A stretch of DNA of 64,000 bases from Trichocoleus sp. FACHB-40 (lineage in GTDB: Bacteria; Cyanobacteriota; Cyanobacteriia; Cyanobacteriales; FACHB-T130): the NCBI RefSeq assembly GCF_014695915.1, contig NZ_JACJPF010000070.1, positions 41,862-105,861 on the forward strand, given 5' to 3'. Of the stretch, positions 42,288 to 51,324 are shown piece after piece; positions within the stretch are counted from its first letter, which is position 1; the number at the start of each line of letters is the position of its first letter. The notes under the pieces were generated by a model. The model was not told the origin of the DNA, searched no databases, and was given only the letters and a program-made list of their open reading frames with translations. A program made the translations under genes and the position numbers.

Positions 42288-44384
42288 TCAAGTGACACCA
42301 AAGACAATCACGCCTACCAGCACCGCAGCAAACACAATCAGCGCATAGAATTGGACGCGACCAGTTTCAAAGTATTTCAGGCTTTCACCACTTAAGAGGG
42401 TAGCTAATCCGGTGAGGTTGACTGCACCATCGACAACTCGAAAGTCCACTTCCATAACTTGTCGTGCTATGCGGCGGCATCCCTGAACGAAAAGGTTGTC
42501 ATAAATTTCGTCAAAGTACCACTTGTTGAGAGACAGCTTGTACAGGAAGGGGATTCTGGATGCGATCGCTGCCGGATCGATTTTGCCATGCAAGTACATC
42601 AGAGAAGCCAAAGTAATTCCGATCAAGGCAATTCCTACCGAATTACCACCCATGATTAGAAATTCCGTCAAGTTGAACTCGGTTGCTTTTTCCAAAACTT
42701 CCTCAACTGACTCACTTGGCGCGTGAATGAACTCTTCAAAGTAATTGTGGAATGGCGTTCCCACCAAACCAATTAGCGCCGAAGGCACTGCCAAAATTAG
42801 TAGTGGCAGCGTCATAGAAATTGGTGACTCGTGGGGATATTCGCTGTGACCGTGGTCGTCGTGGCTATCATGTGCTTTAGCCTTCAACTCTCTGGTATCC
42901 ATTGCCCCAGGGCCAAAATTAGGACTAAGGGTTGCGGACTCAGAACTCAGTTCTAAGCTAGATTTAGCGCCTGCTAGAAGTTGCTTGCGAATATCCATCT
43001 CATTGCCCCGGAATTCGCCCTCAAACGTCCGGAAGTACATCCGGAACATATAAAAAGCGGTCATCCCAGCCGTCAGCCAACCGATACCCCACAGCAACGG
43101 ATTAGCGCCAAAGGCAGAACCCAATATTTCATCTTTCGACCAGAAGCCAGCAAAAGGCGGAATCCCACTAATCGCCAAAGTTCCCACCAAAAACGTCATG
43201 GCGGTAATCGGCATATACTTTCGCAGTCCCCCCATCAGCCGCATATCCTGATTTAGGGCGGTATCGTGACCCACGACATCTTCCATGCCGTGAATTACAG
43301 AACCAGAACCCAAAAACAGCATTGCCTTGAAGTAGGCGTGAGTCATCAGGTGAAACAAACCAGCAGTGTATGCCCCTACTCCCATCGCCATCACCATGTA
43401 GCCCAGTTGGGACATAGTGGAATAGGCTAGACCCTTCTTGATATCGTTTTGGGTAATAGCGATTGTGGCACCTGTAAAGGCGGTAACGGCTCCCGTCCAG
43501 GCAATCACATCCATTGCCACTGGGATGCCTTCAAACACCGGATACATCCGGGCAATTAGGAAAACACCAGCCGCCACCATCGTTGCTGCGTGAATCAGCG
43601 CAGAGATGGGCGTAGGGCCTTCCATCGCGTCTGGTAGCCAGACGTGTAGGGGAACCTGGGCAGATTTTGCAACAGGCCCCATAAATACTAAAACTGCGAA
43701 CAGGGCGGCAAGACCAGCGCTGAGGTAGCCAGATTCGACCAATGTGTGCAAGCGATCGCCCATCACGTCGAATTCAAAGCTGCCAGTTGCCCAGTAAAGC
43801 CCTAGCATCCCCAACAGCAGACCAAAATCGCCAACGCGGTTGGTTACAAAAGCTTTTTGACAGGCATCAGCTGCCCCTTTGCGGTCATACCAGAACCCGA
43901 TCAGTAGGTACGAACACATACCGACCAGTTCCCAGAAAATATAAACCTGTACCAGGTTCGGGCTGACTACTAGACCCAACATTGAGGAGCTAAATAGGCT
44001 CAGGTAGGCGTAAAATCGCACATACCCCGGATCGTGAGCCATGTAGCCATCGGTGTAAATCATCACCAGGAAGGCTACTGTCGTCACGATGACCAGCATC
44101 AAGGCTGTTAAATGGTCAATCGTGTAGCCCATATTCAGGTGAAAATTTCCTGCTGCTGCCCATTCTAGGGCGCGGGTGTAGGGCGGGTGTCCGTGAAATT
44201 GACTCCAAAGCAAAGCTAAGGAGTAACCCATCGCCGCCCCCAGCAGGGAAACTATAACTACGGCGTTTAACTGCCGCAGACGGTTAGTAAGTTGGTTAAT
44301 CGAAATTAGTCCCAGACCGACCAGCATCGCCCCAGCTAGTGGCAGCACCGGGATGATCCAGGCATACTGATAGAGTGGTTCCAT
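42288..44384 (-). CDS. ndhF1: NDH-1 subunit 5 (NdhF)
   Basis: 698 aa from ATG 44384; the GTG directly upstream (44387) is an alternative. Antiporter-like subunit of NDH-1 with about 16 helices and the long lateral helix region. Recognised segments include MGYTIDHLTALMLVIVTTVAF, WELVGMCSYLLIGFWYDR, LPDAMEGPTPISALIHAATMVAAG and AYSTMSQLGYMVMAMGVG. Residues about 480-520 form a His/Asp-rich hydrophilic loop (HDSHDDHGHSEYPHES). NdhF1 type is inferred from the neighbouring ndhD. Thylakoid membrane protein. Confidence 0.94.
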   Translation of the reverse strand: MEPLYQYAWIIPVLPLAGAMLVGLGLISINQLTNRLRQLNAVVIVSLLGAAMGYSLALLWSQFHGHPPYTRALEWAAAGNFHLNMGYTIDHLTALMLVIVTTVAFLVMIYTDGYMAHDPGYVRFYAYLSLFSSSMLGLVVSPNLVQVYIFWELVGMCSYLLIGFWYDRKGAADACQKAFVTNRVGDFGLLLGMLGLYWATGSFEFDVMGDRLHTLVESGYLSAGLAALFAVLVFMGPVAKSAQVPLHVWLPDAMEGPTPISALIHAATMVAAGVFLIARMYPVFEGIPVAMDVIAWTGAVTAFTGATIAITQNDIKKGLAYSTMSQLGYMVMAMGVGAYTAGLFHLMTHAYFKAMLFLGSGSVIHGMEDVVGHDTALNQDMRLMGGLRKYMPITAMTFLVGTLAISGIPPFAGFWSKDEILGSAFGANPLLWGIGWLTAGMTAFYMFRMYFRTFEGEFRGNEMDIRKQLLAGAKSSLELSSESATLSPNFGPGAMDTRELKAKAHDSHDDHGHSEYPHESPISMTLPLLILAVPSALIGLVGTPFHNYFEEFIHAPSESVEEVLEKATEFNLTEFLIMGGNSVGIALIGITLASLMYLHGKIDPAAIASRIPFLYKLSLNKWYFDEIYDNLFVQGCRRIARQVMEVDFRVVDGAVNLTGLATLLSGESLKYFETGRVQFYALIVFAAVLVGVIVFGVT

Positions 44385-44500
44385 CACTAACGCCTACTTT
44401 ATATTTCTTCACTAATTTGGCAAGACCGTTTACATTGTGACATATACAGTCCTCTAAAGTATTTATAACTAACCGTTTGTGAAGCGACAAAGCAATAGAA

Positions 44501-44543
44501 AAAAATAAACCCATCGGTAGAGATAACCAATGGGTTTATTTTT
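44501..44543 (-). terminator. Terminator between trx and ndhF
   Basis: 14-bp perfect arms AAAAATAAACCCAT and ATGGGTTTATTTTT with part of the inner loop also pairing (CGGT/AACC). Placed after the thioredoxin stop on the minus strand, beyond the repeat. Confidence 0.8.
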
Positions 44544-44625
44544 GGGGGATTGGGGATTTGGGATTTGGAAAAAGTCTTACTTACTCCCTAGTCCCCAATC
44601 CCTAGTCCCTAGTCCCCAGCTCCTT
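44544..44625. repeat. Heptanucleotide repeat after the thioredoxin gene
   Basis: GGGGATT-type units, a degenerate core (GGAAAAAGTCTTACTTACTCCC), then CCTAGTC/CCAATCC units. It touches the stop of the thioredoxin gene. Confidence 0.75.
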
Positions 44626-44626
44626 T

Positions 44627-44968
44627 TTAAGCCGAATTCGGCAGACAGCTAACCATAATTTTCTCCAGCCCTAGCCGTAAATCATCCCGTCCTTGGAAGC
44701 CATCGATGCGGTGAACCGCTTTGCCACCTTCAAACAAGATTAGCGTTGGCAGAGTTTTCAGGCGATAAGTATTCGCCAGCTTCAAATTTTGATCGGCGTT
44801 AATTCCAACCAGCTTAACTTGTCCCCCCCATTCCGCTTGAAATCGCGTCAGGAGAGGGTTGATCAACCGGCACACTCCACACCAAGGTGCCGAAAAATGA
44901 ACTAAAACAGGGGTCGAAGATTCTAAAACTTCTTGTGTAAACGTCCGTTCGCTTACAGAAAGCACCAT
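44627..44968 (-). CDS. Thioredoxin-family protein with CGVC site
   Basis: 113 aa single thioredoxin fold. Start ATG 44968. Active site APWCGVCRLINPLL with Cys30 and Cys33: the classic CGPC motif has Val in place of Pro. The cis-proline loop is LKTLPTLILFEGG. The motif is expected to shift the redox potential; this is family knowledge, not a measurement here. It may be one of the diverged cyanobacterial thioredoxins. Solitary, with its own terminator. Confidence 0.88.
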   Translation of the reverse strand: MVLSVSERTFTQEVLESSTPVLVHFSAPWCGVCRLINPLLTRFQAEWGGQVKLVGINADQNLKLANTYRLKTLPTLILFEGGKAVHRIDGFQGRDDLRLGLEKIMVSCLPNSA

Positions 44969-45167
44969 GATCCCTCTAGATTTTATGGTTTTTTACTATT
45001 AATAGCCTGCGTTATTAGGTTGTGGGTTATAGGAAACTTGGTTAATAATTGAGTAAAATTACTTACTCGATATCACCTGTTACCTGTTAATTATTCCTAA
45101 TTGCATATGGCTATTTGGGATCATGCTACATCCAATTGGGATCGCGTGACGCTTTTTGATCACTAAA

Positions 45168-45881
45168 CTACCAATTGAGTTTTGCTGTTGATCCAATCAA
45201 CAAGGGGTGCGCCCACCACAGCAGCAGGATGAAACCGACGACTCCCGCATAGGAGGGACGGAGAAATTCCTGCAACTTAAGGGTTTGACGACCTTGCAGA
45301 AGCGCCAAGAAGGGGATGACGGAGGTGCGAGATTTGGCAGCAACAAAGGCTTCTCCATAGCGAGCTAAAAGACGGCGATCGCCATGCCATACTGCGAATA
45401 AATGGTGTAGCACTAATCCTACTGATGTCAATAGGGTGAAGCTGGTGCCAATCCAAAGCGTGTGGGCAATACACCAAATTACCTGTCCTACCATTTGGGG
45501 GTGCCTGGTGATGCGGATAATCCCAGTTTCGTACAGATGGACTTGGGGCTTTTCGATGGCGGCAATTTCCAGCAAATTGAAGGTGGCGGGATAGAGAAAC
45601 AAAAACGAGATGGCTGAGAGTACCCATACCAGGGTTTGCACGCCTGCTACACCTTGAACTTGCCACAGTTGGACACCATCATAGCGATGATTGAAAAAGT
45701 AAATTATCAACACTACCGCCAAGGGAAGACTGACGAGGGCGAACAGGATGCGGTAGAGTCGGGGGCCGATTCGTTTTTCGCCCCACGGTCTTAGCGCCGC
45801 TAACCCACTGTGAGCGATCGCAAACCCTAAAAGTAGCGCCAGCATTACCCAGTGGCTAGGAGTAAGAACCTCAAATAACAT
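45168..45881 (-). CDS. NnrU/Z-ISO-like membrane protein
   Basis: 237 aa with about six membrane helices. Family-typical segments: HSGLAALRPWGEKRIGPRLYR, ETGIIRITRHPQMVGQVIWC, and LHHLFAVWHGDRRLLARYGEAF with conserved histidines. The NnrU family includes the cyanobacterial and plant 15-cis-zeta-carotene isomerase (Z-ISO), a heme-binding carotenoid enzyme, so a carotenoid role is plausible. NnrU proper relates to nitrite respiration. The family call is good; the substrate is not resolved. Start ATG 45881. Confidence 0.8.
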   Translation of the reverse strand: MLFEVLTPSHWVMLALLLGFAIAHSGLAALRPWGEKRIGPRLYRILFALVSLPLAVVLIIYFFNHRYDGVQLWQVQGVAGVQTLVWVLSAISFLFLYPATFNLLEIAAIEKPQVHLYETGIIRITRHPQMVGQVIWCIAHTLWIGTSFTLLTSVGLVLHHLFAVWHGDRRLLARYGEAFVAAKSRTSVIPFLALLQGRQTLKLQEFLRPSYAGVVGFILLLWWAHPLLIGSTAKLNW

Positions 45882-46170
45882 AAACTTCGATTACACAATA
45901 GGGACTTTTGGACTGGGTAATGGCGAAAAAAGTAATAGGTTTATATAGGTAGGTGCCAATTTTATTTTTCGCCATTACCGATTACCCATTCTCTAAGCAA
46001 AAACCATACCCCCAAATATTAAGCGCGGGACTTGATCTCGTGTTGTGTTACTGTCGATGACTGAGAGGCTTGACAAGGTCGTGGGCAATAAATCACGCTC
46101 AAAGGAAGCGCGATCTCCAAAATTGTTAGTTGCCTCAGTCGCTCCTTCCCCTGTTTCGGGTAAAGCCTGT

Positions 46171-47175
46171 ATGTCTGACCTTCCTTTCACTTTAGACCAA
46201 CTCCGCATTCTTAAAGCGATCGCCGCTGAGGGGAGCTTCAAGCGTGCCGCCGATAGTCTGTATGTCTCGCAACCCGCTGTCAGCCTCCAAGTGCAAAACT
46301 TAGAGCGACAGTTAGATGTGCCGTTGTTCGACCGGGGTGGACGCCGCGCCCAGCTAACGGAAGCAGGGCATCTCCTCCTCAGCTATGGGGAAAAAATCCT
46401 GACACTTTGCCAGGAAACTTGCCGTGCAATTGAAGATTTGCAAAATCTCCAAGGCGGTACGCTGATTATCGGTGCTTCTCAGACGACAGGAACGTATTTG
46501 TTGCCCCGGATGATTGGGATGTTTCGGCAACAATATCCGGATGTAGCAGTGCAATTACACGTCCACTCGACGCGCCGCACTGCTTGGAGTGTCGCTAATG
46601 GGCAAGTTGACCTGGCAATTATCGGCGGAGAAGTTCCTTCTGAGCTACATGACTCCTTAGATATTATTCCCTACGCCGAAGATGAGTTGGCGCTGATCTT
46701 GCCAGTGTTTCATCCCTTCGCCAAACTGGAAACCATCCACAGAGAAGATTTGTATAAATTGCAGTTTATTGCCTTGGACTCTCAATCAACCATTCGTAAG
46801 GTGATTGACCAAGTGCTAACACGCAGCGACATTGATACTCGCCGCCTCAAAATCGAGATGGAACTAAACTCGATTGAAGCGATAAAAAATGCTGTGCAAG
46901 CAGGATTAGGAGCAGCTTTTGTTTCAGTTTCGGCGATAGAAAAAGAGTTGCAGATGGGCGTTCTCCACAGGGCTCACATTGACGATGTAGTGGTGAAACG
47001 GACGCTGTGGGTGATTGTTAACCCGAATCGTTACCGCTCTAAGGCAGCAGAAGCTTTTACTAAAGAAATTTTGCCTGAATTTGCCTCACCTGGATGGGGA
47101 AAGGTGCTGGAGGAGTCATCTGTCCTTGAAGCAGATGCTTTTAAAGCAGCTGCTCCTAACCCAGCAGGAAGTTAA
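46171..47175 (+). CDS. rbcR: LysR-type regulator of RuBisCO genes (RbcR)
   Basis: 334 aa from ATG 46171, giving [21 protein letters not shown], the typical start of RbcR/Ycf30; the upstream frame to 46045 is unsupported. The winged HTH covers residues about 1-65 ([25 protein letters not shown]). The effector domain follows ([23 protein letters not shown]). Homologues regulate rbcL/rbcS and other carbon genes using 2-oxoglutarate or NADPH-type signals, from family knowledge. It shares a divergent promoter region with the NnrU-like gene. Confidence 0.92.
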   Translation: MSDLPFTLDQLRILKAIAAEGSFKRAADSLYVSQPAVSLQVQNLERQLDVPLFDRGGRRAQLTEAGHLLLSYGEKILTLCQETCRAIEDLQNLQGGTLIIGASQTTGTYLLPRMIGMFRQQYPDVAVQLHVHSTRRTAWSVANGQVDLAIIGGEVPSELHDSLDIIPYAEDELALILPVFHPFAKLETIHREDLYKLQFIALDSQSTIRKVIDQVLTRSDIDTRRLKIEMELNSIEAIKNAVQAGLGAAFVSVSAIEKELQMGVLHRAHIDDVVVKRTLWVIVNPNRYRSKAAEAFTKEILPEFASPGWGKVLEESSVLEADAFKAAAPNPAGS

Positions 47176-47259
47176 GCTTAGGTTAGTCATTAGCCCTTAG
47201 TCCTTAGTTTATGACCAATGGCTAATGACTAACGGCGAAGGACTAATGACTCATGACTC

Positions 47260-48714
47260 ATGGAAATTTATTGCACCCGTCCAGGCTGCCCCCGACCCCA
47301 AAACTTTTTTTCCGAACTCGATAACAACACTATTCTCAAGACGGTGCAACAAAAGTATTGCACTACTTGTGGAATGCCCCTAATTTTAGATGGGCGCTAT
47401 GTGCCAACGAAGCTGTTGGGGCGTGGGGGATTTGGGGCGGCGTTTCTCGCACGCGATCGCCGCACTCCTGGTATGCGCTACTGCGTGGTAAAACAGTTTC
47501 AGCCTGTGGGCGACTTAAACCCGGAACAGCTACAAATCGCACAAAATTTATTTGAACGGGAAGGAGAAGTTTTAGAAGACTTGGGCAGACACCAGCAAAT
47601 TCCAGACTTGTTTGCTTTCTTTGAAATAACACTTCCCAGTATGCAAACAGGAAAACAAGATCAGTTTTTCTATCTGGTACAGGAATTTATCGATGGACAA
47701 AACTTGGAGGAGGAACTAGCGGCTAAGGGACAGTTCTCACAAGCAGAGGTGTTGCAACTGTTGCAGGAAATCCTGCCAGTGCTGAAGTTTGTCCATGACA
47801 ATAACTCGATCCACCGAGATATTAAGCTTTCTAACATCATGCGTCGTAAAGACGGTTTGATTTATCTGTTAGATTTTGGTGCCGTCAAGCAGGTGACGAA
47901 GGGAACGCCTGGTGGATCGTCAACTGGGATTTATTCGATGGGATTCGCGCCACCAGAGCAAATGAGTAGGGGACAAATCTACCCGTCAACAGATTTGTAT
48001 GCTTTGGCTGTGACTTGCATTACCTTGCTGACTGGCAAACAGTCAAACGAGCTATTTGATACTTTCAACAACCAGTGGAACTGGAGAAGTCAGGCACAAG
48101 TAAGCGATCGCTTTGCCCAAATCCTCGACCGAATGCTATTGTCTGCACCCAATCAACGCTTTCAGTCTGCCCAGGAAGTTCTCAACGCCATCAATGCCAT
48201 CAATCAAACAACGCCACCGCCGCAACCAGTAGCACCGACTCAGGTTCCCTCAACCCGCCCAGTAGCCCCAGTAGCGCCTGTTAGCCTCCCAACACCCGCA
48301 CCGACTCAACCGCCAGCCCCCGTCCCACTTCCCTCTAAACGGAGATTTTCTCTAATAGAAATCTTGGCAGGGGCAGCTTTCACTGGGTTTGAGGGTGGCT
48401 TACTGTTGATAGCCTTGAGCAGTCTTTTGCCATCACCAGGGATTAGCATTGGATTATTAGGGATGGTTATCGGAGGTCTGATTTTTGCCCAATATCGCCG
48501 CATAATTGAAGGCAAGGATTTGCCAATTATCGCTGGCGTTACCCTGCTAGTTGTGATGTTCCTCCCCAGCGTGAAAACGTTGATTGCCAGCTTGATACCT
48601 GAAACACCTGTGATCGCGGGTGTATTATTTGTGGCGATTGTAGCTGCGGCGGGCGCGATCGCAATTACAGCTCTGTTTCGCCTAATCTACAAATTGCTTT
48701 CTAGTATGTTTTAA
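47260..48714 (+). CDS. Ser/Thr protein kinase with C-terminal TM helices
   Basis: 484 aa. Zinc-ribbon-like N-terminus (Cys5, Cys10, Cys34, Cys37). Kinase about 45-310: Gly loop LGRGGFGAAF, Lys78, HRD 185-187, DFG from Asp205, and APPEQ. A Pro/Thr-rich linker (315-360) precedes four hydrophobic helices (roughly 365-484), so it is a membrane kinase with cytoplasmic catalytic domain. The ATG at 47260 is the first in frame. The next gene encodes an anchored solute-binding protein 24 bp later. The pair corresponds to the single fused gene at 30992-33427. Confidence 0.9.
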   Translation: MEIYCTRPGCPRPQNFFSELDNNTILKTVQQKYCTTCGMPLILDGRYVPTKLLGRGGFGAAFLARDRRTPGMRYCVVKQFQPVGDLNPEQLQIAQNLFEREGEVLEDLGRHQQIPDLFAFFEITLPSMQTGKQDQFFYLVQEFIDGQNLEEELAAKGQFSQAEVLQLLQEILPVLKFVHDNNSIHRDIKLSNIMRRKDGLIYLLDFGAVKQVTKGTPGGSSTGIYSMGFAPPEQMSRGQIYPSTDLYALAVTCITLLTGKQSNELFDTFNNQWNWRSQAQVSDRFAQILDRMLLSAPNQRFQSAQEVLNAINAINQTTPPPQPVAPTQVPSTRPVAPVAPVSLPTPAPTQPPAPVPLPSKRRFSLIEILAGAAFTGFEGGLLLIALSSLLPSPGISIGLLGMVIGGLIFAQYRRIIEGKDLPIIAGVTLLVVMFLPSVKTLIASLIPETPVIAGVLFVAIVAAAGAIAITALFRLIYKLLSSMF

Positions 48715-48738
48715 ATCTCTTGTATAATTGACCGCTTT

Positions 48739-50169
48739 ATGTCTCACAAAAATGAAACTGCGGTTCTGGTAACATCTTTATTTCTCACTGCTATCTTCAT
48801 AGCGGCTGTTGCTTGGTGGATTACAAAACCGCAAGACAAAACTGCGGTAGTATCAGAACCAAATGACTCTTTACCAGATACAACGGCAGAAAATCCGCTC
48901 AACTCTATCAGTTTTGGGGAAAAAATTTTAGTGCCAGAGGAGGTTAGAGGTGGGAGTCCGGCCTTCACAACTTTAAAAAGAGCGGGAGTAAATGACATTG
49001 CAGCCGGAAAATATAATGAAGCAGTTTCCCAACTATCAGCAGCACTAAGGGAAAACCGTAACGCTCCCGAAACGTTAATTTATTTAAACAATGCCCAAAT
49101 TAATCTTAATCAGCAAAAATCTTACACAATTGCGGTAGCTGCACCGATTGGCAATGACCCCAATGGTTCTTTAGAGGTATTGCGCGGGGTGGCTCTTGCC
49201 CAAAATGAAATTAATCAGGCTGGGGGAATTAACGGGGTACTGCTGAAAGTAGCGATCGCCAACGACAATAATCAAGAAGAACAAGCAAAAAAAATTGCCA
49301 GCGCCTTAGTTGACAATAAAGACGTTTTAGGAGTTGTCGGTCATTGGGCAAGTCAAGTTACTTTAGCAGTGGCTCCCATCTACGACTCTAAACTTGTAGC
49401 GATTTCCCCTATCAGTACCGCCGTTAGTCTTTCCGGCAAAAGTCCCTATATTTTTCGCACCGTCCCCAGCGATTATATGGCGGCTAGGGCGTTAGCTGAT
49501 TATATGCTCACCAAATTGCAACGGAGAAAGGTAGCTGTTTTCTTTAATTCCAAAAGTACCTATAGTCAGTCCCTCAAGTCTGAGTTTGTCACGGCTGTTG
49601 GCCTGGCAGGCGGACAGGTGACAAATGAGTATGACCTATCTGATTCTGCTTTTAGTGCTGCTGGAAGCGTAGAACAGGCAATTGAGCAAGGGGCAGAGGT
49701 GCTGATGTTAGCCTCAAACACGGGTGAACTAGACAAGGCACTTCAGGTAGTTCAGGTAAACCGGAAACGGTTAAGTATGCTGGCGGGAGATGATGTTTAC
49801 GCGATCAAAACTTTGGAAATTGGTGCAGATGCGGCACTAGGAATGGTGGTGGCTGTTCCTTGGGACATTGACGGCGACCCAACTTCAGCCTTTCCCCGCC
49901 AAGCCAGAGAGCTTTTTGGATCTGATGTGAACTGGCGTACCGCTCTCGCCTATGATGCTGCGAAGGCTTTAATTGCTGCGATTCAGCGCAACCCCACCCG
50001 AACCGGGGTGCAACAAGCGCTCGCATCACCAGACTTTGCGACAAAGGGAGCCTCTGGCACAATTGGTTTTTTGCCGTCGGGCGATCGCAATGGGACAATT
50101 CAACTGGTGAAAATCGTTGCCGATAAGCGCTCACCAACTACCTATGACTTTGTACCAGTACCTCGATGA
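48739..50169 (+). CDS. Membrane-anchored branched-chain-type binding protein
   Basis: 476 aa. N-terminal anchor MSHKNETAVLVTSLFLTAIFIAAVAWW, shared with the next two genes. A short TPR-like stretch (GKYNEAVSQLSAALRENRNAPETLIYLNNAQ) follows, then a type-1 periplasmic binding domain of the LIV family (YTIAVAAPIGNDPNGSLEVL, GGINGVLLKVAIANDNNQ, VVGHWASQVTLAVAPIY, RTALAYDAAKALIAAI). It aligns along its length with the C-terminal part of the fused kinase at 30992. No ABC permease or ATPase lies near, so it is probably a sensory domain, presumably for the kinase encoded 24 bp upstream. Confidence 0.87.
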   Translation: MSHKNETAVLVTSLFLTAIFIAAVAWWITKPQDKTAVVSEPNDSLPDTTAENPLNSISFGEKILVPEEVRGGSPAFTTLKRAGVNDIAAGKYNEAVSQLSAALRENRNAPETLIYLNNAQINLNQQKSYTIAVAAPIGNDPNGSLEVLRGVALAQNEINQAGGINGVLLKVAIANDNNQEEQAKKIASALVDNKDVLGVVGHWASQVTLAVAPIYDSKLVAISPISTAVSLSGKSPYIFRTVPSDYMAARALADYMLTKLQRRKVAVFFNSKSTYSQSLKSEFVTAVGLAGGQVTNEYDLSDSAFSAAGSVEQAIEQGAEVLMLASNTGELDKALQVVQVNRKRLSMLAGDDVYAIKTLEIGADAALGMVVAVPWDIDGDPTSAFPRQARELFGSDVNWRTALAYDAAKALIAAIQRNPTRTGVQQALASPDFATKGASGTIGFLPSGDRNGTIQLVKIVADKRSPTTYDFVPVPR

Positions 50170-50223
50170 TAGAGCAACAAAGATTAAACTAAGGTTGCAA
50201 CAGCCCTAAACTAAAATCTGCCC

Positions 50224-51258
50224 ATGTCGCAGAAAAACGAAACGACAGTTCTAGTCTTAGCCCTCCTGATAACGGCTGGGTTGTTAGGCGGCGGGTTCTG
50301 GTGGTTTACCAATCGGTCGGGTGTAAATTTGGGCGGTAAGCGCATTAATGCAACCAACCAATCTGCACAATCTACAGTTGAAACTTTTGCTCAGGTTCAA
50401 GGCGTTCCATCGGGGCTATTTAGTTACGGTGGTAGCACGACTTGGGCTCCAATTCGTAAAGAAGTAGACCGGGGAATCCAAACTGTTTGGCCTAAGTTTG
50501 TCCTGCGCTACACCGATCCCACCAGTGGTGCGCCTGGATCTGGTGCTGGCATCAAAATGCTATTAAACAATCAGCTCGCCTTTGCACAATCTTCGCGATC
50601 AATTAAAGATGAAGAATATCAGCAGGCACAACAACGGGGTTTTACTCTCAAAGAAATACCAATAGCGATTGATGGAATTGCGATCGCAGTGAATCCAAAT
50701 CTCAACATCCCCGGTCTTACCATCGCCCAACTCAAAGACATTTACACAGGCAAAATAACCAACTGGCAAGAAGTCGGTGGTTCCAATCTTCCCATTAAAC
50801 CTTACTCTCGTCGCATTGAAGAAGGAGGCACAATCGAATTCTTTGCAGAAAACGTCTTACAAGGACAGAACTTTGGTGCCAATGTTCACTTTATCGGCAC
50901 GACAACCGAAGCCTTGAGAGAAGTAGCAACTAATCCAGGCAGTATCTACTACGCCTCAGCCCCGGAAGTAGTCGGTCAGTGTACCGTTAAAACCCTGCCG
51001 CTTGGTCGGACTCCCGATCAACTGGTTCCTCCCTATCAAGAGCCTTTCGTACCCCTTGAACAATGCCCAACTCAGCGCAACGGCTTAAACTCCAGCGCCT
51101 TTCAAAGTGGTAAATACCCAATTACTCGCAATTTATTTGTCATTGTTAAACTAAATGGTCAAGTAGACCAGCAGGCAGGAGAAGCATACGCCAATTTATT
51201 GCTTACACAGCAAGGTCAACAACTGCTGGAAGAAGCTGGATTTGTCAGAATCCGCTAA
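50224..51258 (+). CDS. PstS-like binding protein, anchored, copy 1
   Basis: 344 aa. Anchor MSQKNETTVLVLALLITAGLLGGGFWW, then a phosphate-type binding domain: GLFSYGGSTTWAPI, LRYTDPTSGAPGSGAGIKMLL, FAQSSRSIKDEE, VNPNLNIPGLTIAQLKDIYTGKITNWQEVGG, and the C-terminal ITRNLFVIVKLNGQ. These are the PstS/SphX family patterns. No pstCAB genes in the window. It is the third gene of a tandem array after the kinase, with 54 bp to the previous stop. Confidence 0.88.
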   Translation: MSQKNETTVLVLALLITAGLLGGGFWWFTNRSGVNLGGKRINATNQSAQSTVETFAQVQGVPSGLFSYGGSTTWAPIRKEVDRGIQTVWPKFVLRYTDPTSGAPGSGAGIKMLLNNQLAFAQSSRSIKDEEYQQAQQRGFTLKEIPIAIDGIAIAVNPNLNIPGLTIAQLKDIYTGKITNWQEVGGSNLPIKPYSRRIEEGGTIEFFAENVLQGQNFGANVHFIGTTTEALREVATNPGSIYYASAPEVVGQCTVKTLPLGRTPDQLVPPYQEPFVPLEQCPTQRNGLNSSAFQSGKYPITRNLFVIVKLNGQVDQQAGEAYANLLLTQQGQQLLEEAGFVRIR

Positions 51259-51324
51259 GGCAGATTTTGAAGAGGATATCAATACAAAGCACCATACGCC
51301 AATAGTTAATTTAAAAATCAGCTC

